Of a stretch of 64,000 nt of DNA, positions 53,215 through 61,458 are shown in pieces. Position 1 is the first letter of the stretch. Each line of letters starts with the position of its first letter. The DNA is from JBLHGU01 sp047615875 (GTDB taxonomy: Bacteria > Pseudomonadota > Gammaproteobacteria > Arenicellales > CAJQKF01). The DNA lies in NCBI GenBank assembly GCA_047615875.1, contig JBLHGU010000002.1, forward strand, positions 47,703 to 111,702, given 5' to 3'. Under the pieces are notes generated by a model, which made no database searches, was not told the origin of the DNA, and saw only the letters and a list, made by a program, of their open reading frames with translations. Position numbers and translations under genes: made by a program.

Positions 53215-53859
53215 TTATAAACTACGCTTAATAAACAAACAAATCTCGCTACTAGCCCTGGCGAGATTCTGATCGAGAGTGAATCCCGAAGATTTACGCG
53301 GCTTGAAACTATGATCGCCATCACCCAGCCAACAAAAAGAAAAATGTTCGGGTAATGAATAGTTGTCTATTTCAGACAAATTTCCAAAAGGATCCCGCTC
53401 GCCCTGACAGATAAGAACGGGGAGGTTTAACTCTTCAAGGTGTTCAGTTCTTAATTTTTCGGGCTTACCTGGTGGGTGAAAAGGATACCCTAAACAAACC
53501 ACCCCATCGACTTTTGACTCCACCGCGACCATTGTCGCCATACGTCCCCCCATCGACTTGCCGCCAATAAACAGTTGCTCCCCAGGCTGCAACATCTGGC
53601 GCGCTGTCTTAATCACCTCACGCCAGCTTTCCAACAAGGACGGCGCGCGACTGGGTGGTCTATTCTTGCCTTCTTTAACTGCTTGTTCCATGTAGGGAAA
53701 GTTAAACCTGACTACACGAATTGCGGGTTGAACACTGGATGCAGTCAATAACTTTGTGATGTTTTCCATAAAAACGGAATTTGCGGGCTGCCCCGCGCTA
53801 TGGGCTAGTATCAAAGTGGCGTCGAATTTCGCTCCGACGCCATCAATAATCAGATCCAT
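53215..53859 (-). CDS. alpha/beta hydrolase of the KANL3/Tex30 group
   Basis: A 214-residue protein with LILAHSAGQPANSVFMENI (oxyanion side), IGGKSMGGRMATMVAVE (nucleophile Ser in KSMGG), LVCLGYPFHPPGKP and LICQGERDPFG, and a C-terminal GDHSFKP with the catalytic His. The KSMGGR nucleophile and YPFHPPGKPE spelling place it in the KANL3/Tex30-like family of small bacterial hydrolases. It is convergent with the upstream hydrolase gene. Substrate unknown. Confidence 0.85.
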   Translation of the reverse strand: MDLIIDGVGAKFDATLILAHSAGQPANSVFMENITKLLTASSVQPAIRVVRFNFPYMEQAVKEGKNRPPSRAPSLLESWREVIKTARQMLQPGEQLFIGGKSMGGRMATMVAVESKVDGVVCLGYPFHPPGKPEKLRTEHLEELNLPVLICQGERDPFGNLSEIDNYSLPEHFSFCWLGDGDHSFKPRKSSGFTLDQNLARASSEICLFIKRSL

Positions 53860-53885
53860 ATGAGTTTGTTTCTAATACCTGCCTG

Positions 53886-54077
53886 TTAAACGGAACAGGT
53901 CATATCTTGTCCACAGCACAGTGGTGATTTGATCATGCCATGTTCATTAGGGCACTTTGACACTTGCACCTCATTGCCATCATCAAGGGTGATAGAACCA
54001 TTCTCCAGCGGAGCATCACATTTACCGCAGGTGGCGTTCACACTCATACCGCATTTATCACATTCGTAAGTTGCCAT
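53886..54077 (-). CDS. small zinc-ribbon protein, 63 aa
   Basis: A 63-residue protein with cysteine pairs CDKC near the N-terminus and CGKC about ten residues later, then a single Cys in SKCPNEHG, and a C-terminal CC-x4-C cluster (CCGQDMTC). The first two pairs fit a rubredoxin-like or zinc-ribbon knuckle; the rest may bind a second metal. No further domains are present, so it may act as a small metal-binding or nucleic-acid-associated factor (inference). The ATG at 54077 has AGGAGATTTT-type upstream sequence suitable for ribosome binding. Confidence 0.72.
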   Translation of the reverse strand: MATYECDKCGMSVNATCGKCDAPLENGSITLDDGNEVQVSKCPNEHGMIKSPLCCGQDMTCSV

Positions 54078-54188
54078 TCAAAATCTCCTGAAATTTATTA
54101 TTGATTGATGAAACCCAACTATAACAATTTAATCTGCGGTAAAGTAATACCTTCCACACGGTAATCCAGACCTCCGCAAAATTCCAAA

Positions 54189-55499
54189 TTGAATAATCCC
54201 GCAATTACTGGCGCTGAATATCTTTCGCTTTCCGACCTAAAACAACTACAGTCTGAACGTTGGGCCTGCCAATCTCATTACCTGAATGAGCAATCCGCTT
54301 TCTATCGTCACATGCTGGGTAGTTCAAAAATACCATCCAAATTGGAAGCTATTGGATCTCTGCCCTTTACAGACAAAAACATGTTGCGACAGGACCAACA
54401 AGAAAACCCGGCTTTTGGATCCTATCTGGCAGCTGAAGAATCGATTCTAAGTCGCGTACATCGCACTTCAGGCACCACAGGTACCGCCATGAATCTAGCT
54501 CTTAGCGCACAAGATGCACTTATGACCGCAGCGGTTGCCGGTCGAGCCCAAACCGCCTCTGGTTTAGGCCCGCAACACCGCGTAGTGCACTGCCTTAACT
54601 ATCAGCTTTGGATGGGTGGGTACACTGACCACGCGGGCCTTGAGGCGACTGGCGCCACAGTGATACCTTTTGGTGTCGGCAATGGTTTGCAACTCATTCA
54701 GGTAATACAAGAATTAGGCATCAATGCGATATCCTGTACACCTTCCTATCCCGCGGTTCTTGAGCAGACTTTAAGCAATCACTATGCCGACCTAAAACCC
54801 CAGGACCTGGGATTACAGTTAGGATTGTTTGGCGGTGAACCAGGTCTTGACGAATCGGCTTTCAGGCAACGACTGGAGAGTACCTGGGGGTTTAAGGCGA
54901 GGAACTCCAATTATGGTGTAACTGATGTTTTGTGTAATTTCGCCGGGCAAACAGACGTTTGTGACGATTTGCATTTTCTAGCACTAGATGTTTTGTATCC
55001 GGAACTTATCGACCCTGAGAGCAACGTAATTAAACCATGGCGAGAAGGAGAACAAGGTGAACTAGTGCTAACCCACCTCGCTAAAGAATGCCAACCACTG
55101 GTGCGTTTTAAAACCGGTGACATAATCATTTTGACAGGCACCGATAAGGCAACTTGTGGCAGAACAGCTCCTCGCTTTCGCGTTATCGGTCGCAGTGATG
55201 ACATGGTCGTGGTACGCGGCATCAATGTTTTTCCGACCATGATTACAGGGATACTCAACAAGTTTACGGAGTTATCCGGGCACTGGCGCATGACTCTCGA
55301 TCGTCCTCCACCCTACCATGCATTACCGCTGCAGATTGAGCTAGCCAGGAAACTGACTGACACCGCCGCTCTTTCCAATTCGATTGTACAAAACATCAAA
55401 CAACAGATTGGCTGTACGGCAGAAATCACCCTGACCGACCCTGCAAGCATTCCTCGCAGTGAAGGTAAAACCCGTTACGTAACTAGAACCTGGCAATGA
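54189..55499 (+). CDS. phenylacetate-CoA ligase-like AMP-binding protein (PaaK family)
   Basis: A 436-residue adenylate-forming ligase. The P-loop is RVHRTSGTTGTAMNLALS; NSNYGVTDVLCNFAGQ and LVRFKTGDI are the downstream A-motifs; the C-terminal domain starts GRSDDMVVVRGINVFPTMI. The short N-domain and GINVFP are typical of PaaK. The actual acid is unknown. No phenylacetate epoxidase (paaABCDE) genes are near. Start TTG at 54189 lacks a clear Shine-Dalgarno sequence, so the start is uncertain. A crotonase overlaps it by 4 nt. Confidence 0.85.
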   Translation: MNNPAITGAEYLSLSDLKQLQSERWACQSHYLNEQSAFYRHMLGSSKIPSKLEAIGSLPFTDKNMLRQDQQENPAFGSYLAAEESILSRVHRTSGTTGTAMNLALSAQDALMTAAVAGRAQTASGLGPQHRVVHCLNYQLWMGGYTDHAGLEATGATVIPFGVGNGLQLIQVIQELGINAISCTPSYPAVLEQTLSNHYADLKPQDLGLQLGLFGGEPGLDESAFRQRLESTWGFKARNSNYGVTDVLCNFAGQTDVCDDLHFLALDVLYPELIDPESNVIKPWREGEQGELVLTHLAKECQPLVRFKTGDIIILTGTDKATCGRTAPRFRVIGRSDDMVVVRGINVFPTMITGILNKFTELSGHWRMTLDRPPPYHALPLQIELARKLTDTAALSNSIVQNIKQQIGCTAEITLTDPASIPRSEGKTRYVTRTWQ

Positions 55500-56257
55500 G
55501 TAAATTCAAATACAAAACCGTGCTGAGCACACTATCTGACGACGGCATACGTACCCTCTGTTTGAATCGCCCAGATTCCTTGAATGCCATGAATCAACAA
55601 CTGATAGACGATGTGGCAGATGCGTTCAAAGATGCTAACACTGACGATGCAACCCGAGTAATAATTTTTACAGGTGCAGGTCGCGCATTTTGTGCGGGAG
55701 ATGACCGTCGTGAACATCAACATCCCGGGTCAGAAGAGCAGGCCCGACAACTGGTCAACGCCATTCAGAGAGTTACCCGTGAAATTGTGCTTGGTAAAAA
55801 ACTGGTTGTCGGAGCCATTAATGGCTGGGCCGTGGGCGGTGGATTCGAATGGGCAATTAACTGCGATTTCCCCATTTGGGCAGAAAGCGCTAAAGGTTTT
55901 TTCCCAGAAGTGTCACTCAATCTCTTTGTAACCGGGGCCGTGACATCCTTGTTACCTGCTCTGGTAGGCTTAAACACAGCCCGGGAAATGTTCTTCCTGG
56001 GAGAACGTTATAATGCACAGCAATTGAAGGCACTTGGTGTTGCCTGGCGAGTAGTTAGCGACAATGAGTTAATTGCCAATGCTGAAGCCACGTCCAGACG
56101 ACTCGCAGCACTACCCCCACTATCTAGTCATGCAATGAAACGCGTACTCAACCAATCGGCCATGCAAAATATTGAGCAAGCCATGGACCGGGAAACTCAG
56201 GCAACCGTGGACGGCTTTATGGATCCTGAGACTTCCCGTTTGCTGAAAGACTTTTAA
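55496..56257 (+). CDS. enoyl-CoA hydratase/isomerase family protein
   Basis: A 253-residue crotonase. GAGRAFCAGDDRREHQHPG is the first oxyanion segment, and GWAVGGGFEWAINCDFPIW followed by FFPEVSLNLFVTG is the second. Both acidic positions are occupied (Glu in GGFEW and in PEVS), so hydratase activity is possible. Sequence around the CAGDD loop differs from housekeeping hydratases. ATGA overlap with the ligase shows they work in one unit, probably activating and then processing an acyl-CoA of unknown origin. Confidence 0.86.
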   Translation: MSKFKYKTVLSTLSDDGIRTLCLNRPDSLNAMNQQLIDDVADAFKDANTDDATRVIIFTGAGRAFCAGDDRREHQHPGSEEQARQLVNAIQRVTREIVLGKKLVVGAINGWAVGGGFEWAINCDFPIWAESAKGFFPEVSLNLFVTGAVTSLLPALVGLNTAREMFFLGERYNAQQLKALGVAWRVVSDNELIANAEATSRRLAALPPLSSHAMKRVLNQSAMQNIEQAMDRETQATVDGFMDPETSRLLKDF

Positions 56258-56273
56258 AAGGCGATTCCTCATA

Positions 56274-56519
56274 GTGCCTGTCTGTGATCGCATACATGAT
56301 CAAATACTAAGCGTCTATGATGGTGAGCACCCACTCTGTACGTCATTTTTCAAAATGCTAGAACTTAGAGAACAGTTTCACAATGTGAAGCTAATTAGTG
56401 CCCGTGATTTCCAACATCCCTTTCTGTCGGAAATCTGAATGGCTGATCTCTGTCTCGATGGAGGCATGGTGGCTAAAATTGATCATCATTTTAATCATGT
56501 CGTTATAGCAGTACGATAA
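56274..56519 (+). pseudogene. DCC-family (DUF393) thiol-disulfide oxidoreductase remnant
   Basis: One reading frame runs from GTG at 56274 to TAA at 56517-56519 with an internal TGA at 56436-56438. The first part gives ILSVYDGEHPLCTSFFKMLE followed by an LREQF/VKLISARD segment; after the stop it gives DLCLDGGMVAKIDHHF. These match, in order, the DGxCPxC motif, the R(D/E)-x(n)-V-L-A-R segment and the DLDEGMV-x-K-(I/M)-(D/N) segment of DCC proteins. The first Cys is His here, the stop is premature, and the typical GADAIH end is eroded. It would begin 17 nt after the crotonase stop. This is a decayed gene, not in any long frame. Confidence 0.62.
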
Positions 56520-56559
56520 GAAAAGAATAAATTTGCAATAGATGATCTTACTCCAGCGA

Positions 56560-57477
56560 TCAATGTGCGTGCTTAGCCTGACGAACAACACCAGGCCGTT
56601 CACCAAAAACTCGTTTATAGGCAGAGGAAAATGCCCCCTCAGAAGAATAGCCTACATGCTCGGCAACCTGAGCAACACTCATTTGGCTACAAACAAACAT
56701 ATCTCTCGCCTTGTGCATACGCCATTCTGTAAGGTACTGAATTGGCGCTAAATCGACACAACGACTAAACTCATCAGATAAAACCGTTCTGGAAACTCCA
56801 CAGGCATCTGCAAGGTCTTCCAACCGCCAGGGGTGATGTGGTTTTTCATGGATGAGTTGAATGGCTTTAGATATTTTAGGATGCCCAAGAAGCGCTAAAA
56901 ATCCGCTACGATAATCATTCTTATTGGCTAGATATCTAACAAGTTGGACCAATAATGTTTCTGCCAACCGATTGACGACAGCATTGGAACCCTGCTCGTA
57001 AATCTGCGACTCCGCCACGGTAAGTTTGCTGGCCGCAAGCATCCATTCTGATTGTTTCGATGCTTTGAGATGAACCAGTTGAGGTAGCGAATCAAGCAAA
57101 GGATGTGATTTCGAACGGTCATAATCATAATGTCCGCAAATCAATGTAGTATCGATGCTCTTATCCGAATTCTTTGAGGATTTTTGCTCATCCTGAAGAT
57201 CATTCAGAACTCGTTCTGCCGGTAATATTTCGGCGTTATCTGGATGCAACAATGCATGGCGATCGCCATGAGGGAATAACGCAATATCCCCAGTCTGCAG
57301 TTTGACAACTTCACTCTTGCCAGCCTGACGTAACCAACATTCACCTGCTACGACCAGGTGAAAGTTGGCGACATTGCCACCCTTGATATCCATTCCCCAG
57401 GGCGAGCAAAAATCTGCCTGAAAATATACGGTTCCAGATAATCTTAAAGTGGCAAACACATCTGAAAGTACGTCCAT
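56560..57477 (-). CDS. AraC family transcriptional regulator with cupin sensor domain
   Basis: A 305-residue regulator. Residues 1-180 form a cupin-type N-domain of the AraC cupin_6 group (GTVYFQADFCSPWGMDI, LQTGDIALFPHGDRHAL). The DNA-binding half has HPWRLEDLADACGVSRTVLSDEFSR and MSVAQVAEHVGYSSEGAFSSAYKRVFGERPG. Such regulators often control neighbouring oxidoreductase or cupin genes. It is positioned between two remnants (a DCC pseudogene and a truncated cupin gene), so its original target may be partly lost. Confidence 0.88.
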   Translation of the reverse strand: MDVLSDVFATLRLSGTVYFQADFCSPWGMDIKGGNVANFHLVVAGECWLRQAGKSEVVKLQTGDIALFPHGDRHALLHPDNAEILPAERVLNDLQDEQKSSKNSDKSIDTTLICGHYDYDRSKSHPLLDSLPQLVHLKASKQSEWMLAASKLTVAESQIYEQGSNAVVNRLAETLLVQLVRYLANKNDYRSGFLALLGHPKISKAIQLIHEKPHHPWRLEDLADACGVSRTVLSDEFSRCVDLAPIQYLTEWRMHKARDMFVCSQMSVAQVAEHVGYSSEGAFSSAYKRVFGERPGVVRQAKHAH

Positions 57478-57730
57478 AATTTTTTACTCGCCCTGAATGA
57501 ATATGTAACGGTGGGGCCGCATTGCCTGGAAATATGCCAAAAGTTCCATGCTTAGCTGAACCTCTATCTCCCCAGGCTGAACCCATTTGTACGAAGGGTG
57601 CGATTTGCTCAAATTTTATATCACTGGATGGCACCGCTTTTGCCATATCATCTCCAGCATGACTGCTTGATAAACTTAGACATAGGGTTCCAAGGGTAGT
57701 AAATATGGTGTTACGAATTATTGATTTCAT
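57341..57730 (-). pseudogene. truncated exported cupin (DUF4437-like) gene
   Basis: A 129-residue frame starts with a good signal peptide (MKSIIRNTIFTTLGTLCLSL) and continues into SAWGDRGSAKHGTFGIFPGN followed by APPLHIHSG. This matches the opening of a cupin with its metal-binding HxH. After HSG the sequence loses cupin character (basic, Cys- and Trp-containing) and runs out of frame into the start of the AraC gene. The second cupin motif is absent. It looks like a deletion that joined the 5' half of a cupin gene to the upstream side of the regulator. Confidence 0.6.
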
Positions 57731-58119
57731 CGTTTTTTCTCAGTTAGGTAATATATAAAGTTAGCGTTAGCAAGAACAAACAAAACAACCAGCAACAAGC
57801 TTTGGTTTGTCACTAGTAATCAACTTTAAAGGACCTGGTCGAGGTGTGAAATATTCGAAATCCCGCTTATTGTTATCGATTTACCGGAATTTTTTAACTT
57901 GTTATAGCTAGCGCAATTGGAATATCGATCGAGGGCGAAATGATTCTGCTACCAAAATCGGGTTATCTAAACTTATTCGAGTTCAAGTGTAGAGGTTCAG
58001 GTGACTGACACTATACTGTATCTATTTTCGTATACAGAAAGGTTCTGTTCAAAGATGAGAAAATACTCCAAGCAACCATTTGTTCAATTAATAATTTCTC
58101 GCTCGCCCTAAACTTCAGT
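57731..58119. other. non-coding gap upstream of the truncated cupin gene
   Basis: About 390 nt between the cupin remnant and the LysR gene. I found no frame that resembles a known protein. It contains a short inverted repeat CTGTAT (58016-58021) and ATACAG (58032-58037). AT content is high, and a promoter for the cupin remnant would be expected at its low-coordinate end. Confidence 0.4.
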
Positions 58120-59037
58120 TCATATATCTCGACTATATTCACTCAGCAGCCATTTCTTGAACGCCACTATTTTCGGTTCCTCTGCAGACTTCTCAAGATA
58201 GACCAGGTAGTAGGCCATATCTAGCTTAGTGCTAAATTGACTACCAAACGGGCGAACCAGGCGACCTGCTTTCAGGTCATCAGCCACCAATGCAGAGGCC
58301 GATAACGCCACACCTTGAGCCAAAATTGCAGCCTGTATCGCAAGCCCGGAAGTAGAAAAATGAGAACCAGGCACTGGGTCTACTCTTGAGGCTCCAGCGG
58401 CCTTGAGCCACATTTTCCAATTAGGCCAAATCTGGTCTTTGGGAATGGCCCAGTCCTCATGCAACAACGGGTGCCAACGAAGATCATCAGGTTGTCGAAT
58501 GCCTTTAGAACCTTCTACTAAGCTTGGAGCGCAGACAGGGAATACTTCTTCTAAACCCAGTTTATGTACTTTAAGCCCAGGGTATATCCCATCCCCATAG
58601 CGAATAGCGATATCAATATCGCGCTCAGCTAGATCAACCACTTCGTCCCTAGCATCCAGGCGTACCTGCCAATCCGAAGAGTACTTCTGAAATTTTTCAA
58701 GGCGTTGCACTAACCAACGCGCAGCGAAGTCAGGTTCAACCGAGATATTTAGTATTGAACTTGTCCTTGGAATCATCAATCGATCACCAGTTTCAGCCAA
58801 TAAGTCCAGCCCCTGCGTAAGAACAGGTAATGCCCAACGAGCAATATCAGTTAATTCAACTCGCCTGGTACTTCGATAGAGTAATTTTTGACCACAATAA
58901 TCCTCAAGTGAACGCACCTGGTGCCCAACAGCTGCAGGAGTCACATTTAACTCATCAGCAGCCGAAGTAAAGCTTAAATGTCGGGCTACAGATTCAAAGG
59001 CTCTCAGAGCATTAAGAGAAGGTATTTTCCTATTCAT
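58120..59037 (-). CDS. LysR family transcriptional regulator (GcvA-like)
   Basis: A 305-residue regulator. The N-terminal winged helix begins PSLNALRAFESVARHLSFTSAADELNVTPAAVGHQVRSLE and continues LLYRSTRRVELTD (residues about 6-60). The C-terminal effector domain has the GcvA-like ERDIDIAIRYGDGIYPGL. It is divergent from a DUF1127-type gene; LysR regulators of this group are often next to DUF1127 genes. An inverted repeat in the shared promoter may be the operator. Confidence 0.9.
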   Translation of the reverse strand: MNRKIPSLNALRAFESVARHLSFTSAADELNVTPAAVGHQVRSLEDYCGQKLLYRSTRRVELTDIARWALPVLTQGLDLLAETGDRLMIPRTSSILNISVEPDFAARWLVQRLEKFQKYSSDWQVRLDARDEVVDLAERDIDIAIRYGDGIYPGLKVHKLGLEEVFPVCAPSLVEGSKGIRQPDDLRWHPLLHEDWAIPKDQIWPNWKMWLKAAGASRVDPVPGSHFSTSGLAIQAAILAQGVALSASALVADDLKAGRLVRPFGSQFSTKLDMAYYLVYLEKSAEEPKIVAFKKWLLSEYSRDI

Positions 59038-59058
59038 TATATACTTTTTCTATTTAAT

Positions 59059-59138
59059 ATAGATAATATATTTCCCTACTACTATACCTTACAGGCATAT
59101 ACACTAAAACTATAAATACTTTTAAATATATTATCTAT
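59059..59138. promoter_or_regulatory. 15-bp perfect inverted repeat flanking the LysR/DUF1127 promoter
   Basis: The arm ATAGATAATATATTT at 59059-59073 is repeated in exact inverse orientation as AAATATATTATCTAT at 59124-59138. The 50-nt spacer places arm centres 65 bp apart. The left arm is about 22 bp from the LysR start codon and the right arm 18 bp from the DUF1127 start codon, so both divergent genes have an arm at the same place. This would suit autoregulation plus control of the neighbour by the LysR protein. Confidence 0.55.
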
Positions 59139-59156
59139 GCAATAAGGAATCTAGAT

Positions 59157-59441
59157 ATGACTATATATTATTCTACTCATTGCCCGCAATCGGATGTACC
59201 TGGCGATCTTCACGACACGGTTGACCGCATTATCGGTAGTCTTATCAAGCAACTTTCTTCCTACAAATGTAAGCGTTCAAAAGACAGGCTTTTTCGCTAC
59301 TACCAAGCGCTCCCAATCAATCTACGAAGTGATATAGGGCTTGCTGATCCTCAGATTCAAATAAAAATACTAGATCGTTATGTAAGTAACGAAATCAAGT
59401 TTGAAGATTGGAAGATCTCTTGCGCTTGGCCTAGAAGGTAA
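59157..59441 (+). CDS. DUF1127-like small protein
   Basis: A 94-residue protein, polar and basic, with the core RLFRYYQALPINLRSDIGLA (about 50-69) resembling the DUF1127 pattern of R-x-x-L-x-x-L-x-x-R/D-x-x-x-D-I-G-L. DUF1127 proteins are short (usually under 80 residues), so the N-terminal 45 residues are an extension. Some alphaproteobacterial members are linked to RNA maturation and phosphate or carbon responses. It is divergent from a LysR gene. Confidence 0.6.
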   Translation: MTIYYSTHCPQSDVPGDLHDTVDRIIGSLIKQLSSYKCKRSKDRLFRYYQALPINLRSDIGLADPQIQIKILDRYVSNEIKFEDWKISCAWPRR

Positions 59442-59578
59442 AATTATCGAGATGAAGAATACAAATTAGCTCGTAGCTAAGAATAATATTTGAAGCTTTA
59501 GAGAATCTGACCAACAAATTTTTAAATCAAGATTCAGGATAGAGAAACAATTGGTAAACTCAGTTGAGCCCACCACGC

Positions 59579-60175
59579 CTATAAAGGCATCTTATAGCGC
59601 TGCCCTTCGATCAATCCATCACTATGCTCGCGAGCATTTTTGAAATTAACGGGTATCGTGTCACAATCTTGACACTCAGCTGCTTCAAAATGGAGATGGG
59701 GTTCTGAACTGTCACCCGTGTTGCCACTTAGCGCGATTCGATCTCCTTGGGCGACGTTACTGCCTACGTTAACCAATGCACCGTTTGTTGTAATATGATA
59801 GTAACCAGTTATCGTTCCGTCGGCATGTTGAATGAGGATAAAATTTTCCTGGCCAGGAGTGTTATTGTTCTCACGGTGGTGTTCCACAACTAAAACTACT
59901 TTGCCACTGCGTGATGCAATAATAGGTGTGCCAATCGGCATATCAAAATCATACGCATATGCCTGATCATCACTATGAGAACCATTAGTACAATTCCCTT
60001 GACCCACAATAAACGACGACGTAGTTGAATAAGGCAATATATAGGAAGATGTATTTTGGCTTGGATAACCACTTCTGCAAGCTGAACCGGTGTCCATAGA
60101 TCCCGATGTAGACCCACCCCCACCACAGGCACTAAGCAGAACCATTATAAGCAAACAAAATATTGAGAGTTTCAT
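59579..60175 (-). CDS. M23 family peptidase lipoprotein
   Basis: A 198-residue exported lipoprotein. The lipobox is LSAC with Cys17 after MKLSIFCLLIMVLL. The LytM-type domain has SHSDDQAYAYDFDMPIGTPI (His and Asp zinc ligands) and, near the C-terminus, SSEPHLHFEAAECQDC with the HxH motif. GDRIALSGNTGDS is the usual intermediate strand. It should be a zinc endopeptidase acting on peptidoglycan or another periplasmic substrate, membrane-tethered. It sits 33 nt after the MarR-GNAT gene on the same strand. Confidence 0.87.
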   Translation of the reverse strand: MKLSIFCLLIMVLLSACGGGGSTSGSMDTGSACRSGYPSQNTSSYILPYSTTSSFIVGQGNCTNGSHSDDQAYAYDFDMPIGTPIIASRSGKVVLVVEHHRENNNTPGQENFILIQHADGTITGYYHITTNGALVNVGSNVAQGDRIALSGNTGDSSEPHLHFEAAECQDCDTIPVNFKNAREHSDGLIEGQRYKMPL

Positions 60176-60208
60176 ATATCAGATTGTATCAGGCTTGATC
60201 CAAACAAA

Positions 60209-61168
60209 TTAACAGGGATGCGGTCTGACGAATTTCTGTTCGAGAACCTTTGTTCCCCATTGATCACCGTAATACTCCTCGGTCAGTGTAAAGCCATGGT
60301 TTTCGTAAAGTTTTCGCGCAGCATCCAAACCCTTAACGGTCCATAAATGGGTCTCTTGATATTCGCGTTTGTCGCAGAACTCCAACGCCTTTGAGAGAAG
60401 CGCATTGCCAACCCCACTACTACGTATTTCGTTGCTTACTATGAACCAACGAAGATGTGCAAGTCCACCATCCAGGTCCTCACCATCGATAGAAATGCAG
60501 CCAACAATTTGACCACCGATTTCTGCACGCCATGTCTCGTTCTTTGCTGATCCAACGCGTGTAATGAACTCAGCAATATCTCCGGCAATCCTTGATTCGA
60601 AATTAGCGCCAAAACCATAGTGCTTGTTCATGTGGGAATGGAGCATCTCAATTATGCGACCGATGATGGTCGGCGTATAGCCCGTTTTTATGTTAACTCG
60701 GTCAGTTGGGCCGGCAGGGGCAAATGTATTGGAAGTTGCTTTTAGCGCAGAGGAATAATCCTGCAGTCCTTTAAGAATGCGGCATTGAGAGTCATCATCT
60801 AATTGGTTGAGTGCGACCGATACCCGCCCCTCGGCGTAATAGTCAATTTCGCGCAACGTTTCCCTGCCCTGGTGCGTCAGGTAAAGGTGTTTTATCCGGG
60901 TATCGTCTTTTGATCGTAGTTCGCTAATCTCCTGCTTGTTGACAAGGGATTTCACCAGGCGACTGACCGTAGATTTTTCTAATAACAGCTTCTCACACAG
61001 AACTTTAGATGACATGCCGTCGGCTTTGCCGATTTCAATGATTGCGTGAACGGCAGAAACCGAAAGATCAGTACCGGCGACAGTTCGATTCATAAGTCCA
61101 AATTCACGAACGAGATCTCGAGAAGCTGCGCGAATATCAGAGACTAATGGCAACGTCATATTTTTCAT
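60209..61168 (-). CDS. MarR family regulator fused to a GNAT acetyltransferase
   Basis: A 319-residue bifunctional protein. Residues about 1-150 form a MarR winged helix (AIIEIGKADGMSSKVLCEKLLLEKSTVSRLVKSL, then ELRSKDDTRIKHLYLT). Residues about 160-319 form a GNAT domain with a Gly-rich acetyl-CoA loop in SSGVGNALLSKALEF and GFTLTEEYYGDQWGTKVLEQ at the end. Fusions of this order are known as helix-turn-helix/GNAT proteins. A clear palindrome 11 bp upstream of its start suggests autoregulation. Confidence 0.9.
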   Translation of the reverse strand: MKNMTLPLVSDIRAASRDLVREFGLMNRTVAGTDLSVSAVHAIIEIGKADGMSSKVLCEKLLLEKSTVSRLVKSLVNKQEISELRSKDDTRIKHLYLTHQGRETLREIDYYAEGRVSVALNQLDDDSQCRILKGLQDYSSALKATSNTFAPAGPTDRVNIKTGYTPTIIGRIIEMLHSHMNKHYGFGANFESRIAGDIAEFITRVGSAKNETWRAEIGGQIVGCISIDGEDLDGGLAHLRWFIVSNEIRSSGVGNALLSKALEFCDKREYQETHLWTVKGLDAARKLYENHGFTLTEEYYGDQWGTKVLEQKFVRPHPC

Positions 61169-61178
61169 CTAATCATTC

Positions 61179-61209
61179 TCAATATGGTTGTATTATGCAA
61201 CTATATTGA
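61179..61209. promoter_or_regulatory. palindromic operator upstream of the MarR-GNAT gene
   Basis: TCAATATGGTTG (61179-61190) is the inverse of CAACTATATTGA (61198-61209) apart from one mismatch, with a 7-nt AT-rich centre. The core TTG-N7-CAA is typical of MarR-type operators. It lies 11 bp from the start codon, overlapping where the promoter or ribosome site should be, so it fits repression by the product of the adjacent gene. Confidence 0.62.
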
Positions 61210-61458
61210 TATTTTTCATTAGGGTCAAGTTCGATTTTGAACTCCTACACCTCATGCAATCTCGGTTCAATCCAGCGGCTTAGTTTTGCACCAATGTCTC
61301 CTTCGGATTGGAAATTTTGCTTTTCTGTTTCCTGCAGATTGACAGAATTGGGCATGCCAGAGCCGTTTGGTGGTTTATAGCGCAGCGTGAATTGACACTA
61401 ACCAGTTATTTTGCTGACAACACTCTAGATGATCTGGCTTTAGCAGAGTTAACACTAT
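61210..61458. other. non-coding gap between the MarR-GNAT gene and the metallopeptidase-like gene
   Basis: About 250 nt. A 61-residue frame exists at 61308-61493 but I see no homology, ribosome site or conserved pattern, so I do not call it a gene. No terminator-like hairpin was found for the metallopeptidase-like gene ending at 61459. Confidence 0.35.

Noticed and set aside
56391..56606. 71-residue minus-strand frame
   Set aside because: It covers the DCC pseudogene in the opposite sense and overlaps the AraC gene end; its composition is not protein-like.
58016..58037. CTGTAT...ATACAG inverted repeat as a possible LexA box
   Set aside because: LexA boxes have CTGT-N8-ACAG; here the outer spacing is N14, and no SOS gene follows.
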